Source: Ligula intestinalis (taxonomy: Eukaryota; Platyhelminthes; Cestoda; Diphyllobothriidea; Diphyllobothriidae). From it: 64,000 bases of DNA. Where the stretch lies: assembly GCA_036362985.1 (NCBI GenBank), contig JAYGXS010000002.1, forward strand, positions 15,153,257 to 15,217,256, written 5' to 3'. The notes beneath the pieces were generated by a model. The model was not told the DNA's origin and made no database searches. It saw only the letters and a list, made by a program, of their open reading frames with translations. Both the position numbers and the translations under genes were made by a program. Below are positions 50,301 through 59,300 of the stretch, piece by piece (position 1 is the first letter of the stretch; every line of letters begins with the position of its first letter).

Positions 50301-53300
50301 TTGAGGTCAACTATGTGCATAGTGACATGTTTTGTTTGCTAAATATCTTTTTGCCACCGCTGTCTAGTAGCACTCACTCCCCTTTAGCCTTGCCATAAAA
50401 AATGCCACGCTATGCCTCAAATGATAGCAGAAGTAATCCAAATTAGAAAGTGCATGCTCTTCACAAGGTCATAGCCTATGTTTACCGACCTGCGTACAAT
50501 AACGTGCATGAATCTGTTGAATTCAGTATTGCCTATGCCAGTCAGCCAGTAAAAATTAAGAAATCTCAGGTGCGGGTGCACACGTCGATGGTCTGGGCGC
50601 CCGAGAAGGTTGATAAGTGGAGGCATTCGTGATGCGTTTAACTTTGCTGGATAACAGAGGACTTTATCTTCGACAAGCGGGCCATGTTTACTAAAGAAAA
50701 TGCATTTTAATCAAAATCATTTCCGCTAGTGAAAAACATCGATCATTTGTAAAGGAAATGAACACAAAATTGACTTAAAATCATAATTTTTGAAGGAAGT
50801 TATGCTACGATTAACCATAGCAAGTATTTAAATTCAGTGGACACCCATGTGGACAAATTTATGAAGTAGTTAGGTATCATGTTGTACTCGAAGGAATGAG
50901 TTTATTTGTTCGATGACGTCTCTATGACGTAGTCGTAGTGGCTCCATGTGAACCTGTTCTGCTGGACGCTCCATTTGAAAGAATGAAAGATTTTCATGCA
51001 GAAAACTTGTCGGCGTTTGAATAATGCTATCGCCATAATGGACGAACAAGACATCGATTAATTACGTGTAAATGTCGATCATGTAAGTGACCCACAGAGT
51101 TAAGTAATCACGACGGTTCGTGTTCTGCATGAGAAGTACCTAAGCTCGACCAGTCTTCTCCTTTACTCAGTTAATTAATCACCATGAGTAAGACAAGTTA
51201 GTATCAGTTCCACAACCCTGGGGCAAAAAGAATTATAAGGTTCTATTTTGAGCTAGCAGTGAGAGAGGCTATAGTTCGAATGTGTTAGGAGAGCAGACTA
51301 GGATAAGCTAGCCCTCTCGTAATTGGGCAGGTTTCACTACAAAGAGCATGGTTTATTACACACTCAGACCCCATAGGCAACATTGTGAAGAAAGGACTAC
51401 TTACTCGATTGACACTTTGGAAACGCGCAGTAAGTGAACCCGTGAGAAGACAGTTATCGATAACTGTTGGTCGGGCATTTGCGAACTCTCATTATAACAA
51501 GTCTTTTACGAGTTCTCGACACGTCCACGCAATTGACGGAACTTGATGTCATCTGTCGATCACAACACATGGTCTTTACACACAATCCTCCCACACAGAC
51601 TCTGTTTATAACCTTTTTATGACTTTGTACACCGATGGATGAAACAACAATAATCTAGACAAAGGGTACTAGATATTTCTCCTCAGGCGCCTAAAACCAA
51701 TACACGGCGAATTCTTACTTATATAAGGAATGTGCCTCAGCTCGTTGAAAGGTGCCTACAGAAATACAAAAATTGGCGCACAAACCGACGACTACTGTAC
51801 GTGCCCAGTTTGTACGCCCTAAGGATAGAATTGGCTATCTCGATAAGAAAGAGGTTGTCTACAAGTACCCATACCGTATATTGTGGCCAAAAGCGAAAGA
51901 CCATCTTCAAGCGCATCCACGAACATCAACTGACGGTGAAGAGGCGTGACCATCTGTCCCAAGTGGCCATGCGCAGTCTTGATATAAGACACTTTCGCAT
52001 GCGACAAAACTCGCATCGTTGGACTTTGTTCTTTTAAAAAAGGCTGAGCATTTCTTGAAATCTTGCGCTTCGATGACTCATGCATCAACCGGTATATTGA
52101 GTTAGATGTCGTGCATAAAAATCTCAAAGGAAAATGGAATAGACGAGAACCGATCGATACGGACTGACATAAATTGCAGTTGCAAATTAGCGCTCACACC
52201 AGATGACTACTAACTTTTCCAGCATAGGATGACGCAAATTGCAGCTGCTAATTAGCCAGATTACTTGAAATTTTCAGCATTTATTTAAATTTTAGTTGTC
52301 AAGTCTGATGACGATCTGGGTACCAAGGTCCAAATTTTACTGAATAAACTCGCCAAGGTTTTTTCCTACAACTTGCATTTCTTGTGATGGCTACCTTCCA
52401 ATTTACAATCCTTTATTTATATAAATAAGAAAGCAAGCAGGTACCAAAATGGTGCTTGCCATAGCGAACCTACATACCGAGGCAGTTTAACGTAGTTCAC
52501 TGGGCCATAACGACGTAGCTGCTCGGAAAGCCAGTCAACGACTGTAGCCGTCTGATTGGTCGTAGGGTCGACACCTGGGCCAGAGTCCTCTGGGCTGCTT
52601 TGGGCGGTACTCGAATTACTCTCGGTTCCCTTTAGCGAGGCAGGATCATTCGGCCAGGGGGATAAACCAGTAGCTAGCACTATACACTCCTTCCGAGCTT
52701 CGGTGAAATTTATGGGCGTTTTGCGTCTGATGGCGGAGCCTGGAATGCGAAGAGAAAGAGAGCATGCCAACCAAGGTAGATGGTATGATATAGACAACGT
52801 CAACGCAAGCTGCAGTCAAGCCAGACCAAACTTTTTTACACGTCACAACAATTATAACACAAACGAGGAGCATCTATAGGCGGTAGAATATAAACGCTTA
52901 TGAAAAGATTGAATGCCAACGAGGTAGGAATGGAAATGTATTTTCAATCCTGATTAGATGTTGAGATTGTACAAGCTCCGAAAGCAAACTTTCAAACGGG
53001 TGTGGCAAGGAAACGCGACCAAACTCTAGGAAAATATCATGGGCAGGTCGTGAGATAGCATTTCGACAAATCGACAAGTTTATCGCCAGATTGAGGGTAT
53101 TTGAAAACAAATGTAAGCGAAAAAAGCCCACTGTAACCAAGTATCGCCAGAATGCTGTGAATAACCGATTGGCATTGCTCACACACCGGCTTTGCAGTCT
53201 ACCACAGACAGGTCAGAACTTTGTAGGGGGCCAAGGCCACTCTCGGCAGGACTAGGTAGCTGTTATTTTTACTTGCAACACCATGTTAACGCTAACAGAT

Positions 53301-56300
53301 AATTCAGCCTGCATTTATTGGCTTCAGACGAGAATCACCAGTCACTTGCGCACGTGTTGGGCAGTCAAGGATAATAGAGCCATTTGCCAGCATGAATGTG
53401 CATGGTATGATGACCTAAACTTTATCCTCATGATGCTGTCTTCCTGGTGTGTGAACCTCTAAACTAATCATTATCACTTATGACCAACGAAGTAAACCGA
53501 AGGAAACATCTTGCGGAAAGCAATGCTAACCCAAAGCAGGAACGCCGCGATATAGGACGGTGGTTGAAAAAATTAACCAGAAGCGTTGAGGTTTGATGTG
53601 GCCAATACAGCTGGGGCACCATTTTGCAATCCTATGAATATTCGGCTAAGGGTCAAAAAGGAGTGTGAACCACAAGCTGCTCGGCTCCTGCTTCTCGTGC
53701 GTCCGGCCAATTAGCAACCGCAAAGACCACCCTCTCAGAGCAGTCAAACTAGCAATGCCAACACGGGAATTTAAAAAATTATGGCGCGAAAGATCGGGCA
53801 TAAAAACGGAAGTTGTATAAGCGGTTGGAATGTAATCGAGTGCTAAGGCTGCGTCTGATCAGAACTCAATATTGCGTGTGCCGAACTTCGAGCTGAATTT
53901 ACGTCTGTTCTGGTTAAATACAGTGGGGCCACAGTTAACGAGTTTAATCTGTTCCGGCACCAAACTCGTCCCATGAAACACTCTTCTTGTGGAACGTAGC
54001 CAATCAAACTGCATCAGTTCACTGATTGGCTGTGGGTGACCGAGGACCCACGTCGTGGGATCAAGAGTCAGCAGCGGACAGGCACACATACGCACTATCA
54101 ACTCGTTAAACGAGTGGAAGCTCGTCAAGCGAAGCAAATTTCCTGCTAATTATCTGAAATGCTCGTCATCCCAGGCTCCACTGTATACCGTCACCCGCGG
54201 CTCGTCGTTATACCAATCCGGATTCGTGCCCTTAGCTCGCGCCCTCCCCCCCCCTGTCAGCCTTTACTGACCCTAATTCGATTTACTAGTAAGCTGACTT
54301 TCCATCATCCGCGATTTTTAATCAAATATGTAAAAAAAGTGTTCATTTGTACTCTAAACTGCTGAAGAACTATCGAAAACCAATGTTTTCGTAAATTCTT
54401 TTCCGGTACTCAACTTGGCACGTACAGTGCTCCCGGAGCATACAAAAAATGCAAAAACCAGAATAAAAACGAGTAGGTATGATCCAACTAAATGCTCACA
54501 GACAAACGAGGTAAACATTGCTGTCATGCCCCTCCTCGACTATGGAGGCTTGCTTGAGTTCGAAACGCTAAGGCAATCGGCACTCGATTCTTGGATTTGA
54601 TTCTGCCCACGTACTTTAGCCGTTGACTAACCTATTACACCCCCTCTCTCTCTCTCTCTATCAAATGAAACTGAGTTTTGTTAGTCAGCCTGTGCAGTGT
54701 TGCGTGACTCTCCCAGGAGGAAATCACTGCCGAAATCCTAAGCCAAAAATAGACGTAATAGATTTGCAAACGAGCCCAAACAGAGACCGACTCTAAGCTA
54801 GAAGTCGATGCGCCGAAGGCACATTCACCCAGCAGCACATTCTTAAATCCAATCATGACAACTAACGACTGTTGACAGCTGGCTTTGTTTTTGTTCCTTA
54901 TGAGCCTTCGAGGCAAACAACAGGGCAATGTTGTGATAAAGACTAATTATTGGTCCGTCCCTTGCCTGGGCTCTGATTCACAATTTCTCCAAATTCTTTG
55001 AGATCAGCTCTGGCGCCAGACTGCGTTTTTGACTAAACCCTGCGCTGTTCAACGGTATAAAATGTGCGCCGTGGCACTGGCTTACTTATCTCGACGGCGC
55101 TGACGATATTACCCTGAAGGTAAAATCTGTTTTGACTATAGGACGCAGTTTCGGATATTTTAAGCCACGTCCACTAACAGGGCGAAAAGGAGAGTCTTCT
55201 CCAGTTGTATTACTGACAAAACAAGGCATTCCCTGTTAGTCCTCAAAATAAAGTGGTTCGAAACAGTTTGTTCTGAAACTGTATTTGGTGATCGGTTGAA
55301 AAGAGATCTCGAAACATCAGAACAATAAAGACCGGATCCCAGTGATCTGATCTTCTTCTGTTCTTTTAAAATTTGCGAGATAATTTGCTGAAAAATGGTT
55401 AGGGCAAAGATAGCGTCGTCAGCCGTATCAATGACAATCGCAGAGTTCTTATTATTAGGAGGGGTTTGGCAGATTTGAATAATTCCATTGACTCAACCGT
55501 GAAAAATTCGTGGCCTCAGTGGGACTGGAACCCACATCAACAGGGAAGGCTCTAGCATAGCCAACGCTTTACTGAACCACACGAAGGCACGTCGAGAGCC
55601 GTAAATTTAATCACACTTGGGTCGGTTTACCCGCTCAGCCTATTGCACGTATAAAATCCACCAATAGAGCGAGCTGATTGCGGTGGCAAAGTGTTTGCAA
55701 CCCTTCCAGGATGTTAATGGCCTTATCGCGGTTTTTTGATCAACAAAAAACCAGAATGTACCTCGTAATCGTTAATGCTTGGCCTTAAGCTTGTAAGACA
55801 ATCGGAGCTAAGCTCGCCTCTCATTTTTTTCTCACAAACGTAGCTGCTTTCGTACTCTTTTCCAAAGAGTTGAAACACATTGCAGCACACAAGCTGACAA
55901 GAGCGGAACAATAATACCTAAATGACCTCTTTCGAGCTAATGGATACCCGATTTCTTTTATCAACCAAAACAAGCACCGATTGAACAGATGACGGGCCGC
56001 AAAATAGCAACCTGAAGTCTGGAGGGCCATTCCTACATAAAAGGAGTCTTCGAAGCAGTCTCTCGATTGTTACAACCCGCTGGAGTAGGCATAGCCCATT
56101 GACCGCAGGCGAAAATACGTAGCCTAGTGATGCAACCTAAAGACAGACCGCCACCTACTGAAACCTCCGCAGTTGTTTACAAGGACGGAGACTGTAATTA
56201 CGCCAGAGAAACAGGGCGAAAATTGCAGACTCGCCTACAGGAACACAAAGCGGCGGCCCGGATACTAGACCCAAACTCGCAGCTTGCAACACATATCGGA

Positions 56301-59300
56301 GAGACTGGCCACGAGTTCGACATTCAAGGAACGACCATCGTAGGCCGAGGAGCCTCAAAAGCTGAAAGATTGACGCTTGAGGCATGGTACTCAGACGCCA
56401 ACTCTGTCAGCAGGCATCTGGACCTCCCTGCAGCCTACAAAGTCCTACGCCATTATGTTAGAAAAGGACATGACACGGTCAAACCAAAGTCGGGACTTGC
56501 AGACGAAGACGGCACTGTGAAGAAACCACCGGAAGAGGGAGCAGGAGTACCAGCATCCTCTACCGTGGGGACGAAACAGAACACCAACTGCCTTCACGCC
56601 AAACCTAAATCCACACGCATGGCCCAACAGCAACCGGAGATAAATCGATCAGCCCAATGCCAACAAGCACAGCCGCAATTTTACTTTTGTTGATCGATAA
56701 AGTCAGTATTCGCTTCGACAAAGGACAGCCGGCCCAGCGGTCCGAAACGTCAACAAATCTATAAATTTATTCCGGTGAGCAGAAGATGAATTCTTAGACT
56801 GCAGTAGATGCGAAAATGGCGTATAGGACAGACGCATGACCCAAATAAGTGGTCACAGTGAACAGAAGCTGGTAGAATCTGTATTTTTGGTTGCAACCGC
56901 AATGTGGTGGATAGACATACATATATCCGACAGGGGGAAACCAAGACCAGGATGTGATGATACAGTGACGGAGCGACATCTCCAGCAACGGGAGGACGGT
57001 GATGGCGAAGCGGCGGCACAACTTTGGTTGGTCCTGTTAACGAATCCAAAGCTGTCAATCTGTGACCTAAACTCATAAGTGATAAGTGCTGAGCGCTTAC
57101 GACATTAGCCAGCAGCATTCGCATATTGTGCGCCTATCAATTCACATTAGTCTTCTGTATTTAATTGACCTTAAAAACTACCCCTCGCCTTTGTATGGCG
57201 ATGTGTCAGGCCTGTCAACTGGTACGAGACCTTTCAGTTCTGTCGGTTGATATCCATGTGCTAGAAACAAGTATCCCGTTTTTTCAGTCGTTCGTTCCGT
57301 CTGGACAGTGACGTCGCGGTAGAAGTGTTGTTTGACCAGCTGCTTGTCAGTAATCGTAACGATGCGGTTCTCAAACGAAATCAAATGTCCCACTCTTTTC
57401 TGGGCCTTAGTGATCGATATCCGATGGGCTGACTTAATTTTCAGAATCATTCAAGGGCAACTGAAATGAGAATAGTTTATTTTTCCTTCCCAGAATTTGT
57501 ATAAGGTTCATACCAAAATGTAGTCAGAGAGACAAGCCTGTGTATCCTCACCTTCGTAGTCAAAAGAATGTTACGATGAGTTCGGACTGATTGAATACTT
57601 GGCTGGAATCGGATATCTTACTTGTAGTTCGTCACTGTCTGGCGCTTCTCAGCGGTTGTCAGACTACAAATATTATGTCAATGATTGTCTGCCGTCACCA
57701 ATTCTGCAAAGTGTTTCCGAAAATAGTTCCTGTTTTATGTGCGCGTTCAGACAGTAAAGTACGAGACGTGCAAGCATATTGCAGACAAACTGGAGAGACG
57801 CTCGGTGTTTATTGTCAGGGATGCTACGGTTTCCCTTGCCTCGCGTATAGGTGACTACAAACGTGTTTTTGAACCCTTGCAAGCGTTATCTTGCTCACCA
57901 CATTAACAGTAACGTTGGTTTGCCTATGGGTTCGGGGTCAGTTTGTTGAGAGATTGCGGCCGGAATTGAGCTGAAGCCTTGCGAACTTTTCCCCAGATAT
58001 CTGATGTACTGTTCTGATTGGTGCATGCCACTTGAGGTACTCTGTTAACGGCTTCCTTGCAGATGGGCGATTAATCACGCTTCGGTCCAGCACTCCATAA
58101 TCTGCTATTTCTCCGACAGTAACTTTATTGCGTGTAAGGTGCGCAAAGGCGCCACTCCATTGGGCGGAAAGATGTAACCCTCCTTGATTATCGTGAAGAA
58201 GTTCCTTAGTTCATGGCCATCAGCGTATCCTTAGGGAGTAACGGCCTTGTGACTCGGTCAATCGTTTTGTGCATCCCTCGGCTTCTATTACATTAGGCCT
58301 CGATCCTGTTGGTAACTTAGGTTGTAAGTAGGGAATACTTTTCTGTAGATTTCAACAGCAGGAACGGTCCGTTGCCGTTGCAACCACCTATATCGTATAA
58401 AGTTAACACTCTACTCTAATCGATTTGCTAGCCTCCACACGACCGATGAAGGTTTTAAAATCGTTCTTCACCTCGTCGTAGTTATTAGAAGAGCGCACGC
58501 GTGCTAACTACTACAGCAATCGCGTGGGCATGAGACAATCTTTGGTTCCAGGAAAGGGGCAAGGAAATACCCTTGCAATGTCTGTTTTGAGGGTGTAGGT
58601 GTTTAAGTTCTTTACCTTCGGACCTCGGGTGTATCCTGCATCTACTTCATTCCTGTAAAATTGTTCGAAAATCAGCTTTCATTTCGCAGCCAATCAGTTA
58701 GTGGTCGACCAATGCTGCACCTTTGGACCAGATGATCAATTGGTCGTCTAAAGGGAACAAACAAGCCAAACTGTAGGAGATTCGAACGAATAATTAGCAT
58801 CCACAGGCCGTGGCCAGCTTAACCACGCTATGGGTACCACGAGGCGGTCATTAGTGCCACCCTCCCCCTCCCTCAACAGAGCTTTTAACTGTTCCAGGTG
58901 GCTGTAAATTCTGCTAGTATTCACATCTCTGGTATTGAAGAAAGAAGACACGAATGTGCCCGGGACACCTATGTGATTACAGTCCCTCTCTGCATGCAAA
59001 TGGCCAGTCTTGATGGTGTAGGGGGAGGGGAGAGACTAACACGGGAGGTAGAAGTGTTGAGGCACACACACACACATCCCGGACACTCTCGTCTGATTTA
59101 TTTCGGCGGTCGGGGCAGTTTCCGGGATGTGGCGTCCAGTTCAGTGAAAGTTAATGGAGCTTACATGACAACTGGCTGCCAGAGCGTCACGAAGTACAGG
59201 TATCCAGAAGGCTCAGGGATGCGTGTGCTGGGAACCGCCAGTGCATGGCCGTGAAATCGCCGACCAAACGCATCGATTGTCTTTGAGCGGCCGTACCACC

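Noticed and set aside
55505..55590. Functional tRNA gene
   Set aside because: A and B boxes are present but no acceptor stem or clean cloverleaf could be drawn; better a SINE head.
57178..57450. 90-codon minus frame
   Set aside because: Considered as a LARP7 exon or LINE piece. It lacks RRM or RT motifs, and its phase is not needed between LARP7 exons 1 and 2.
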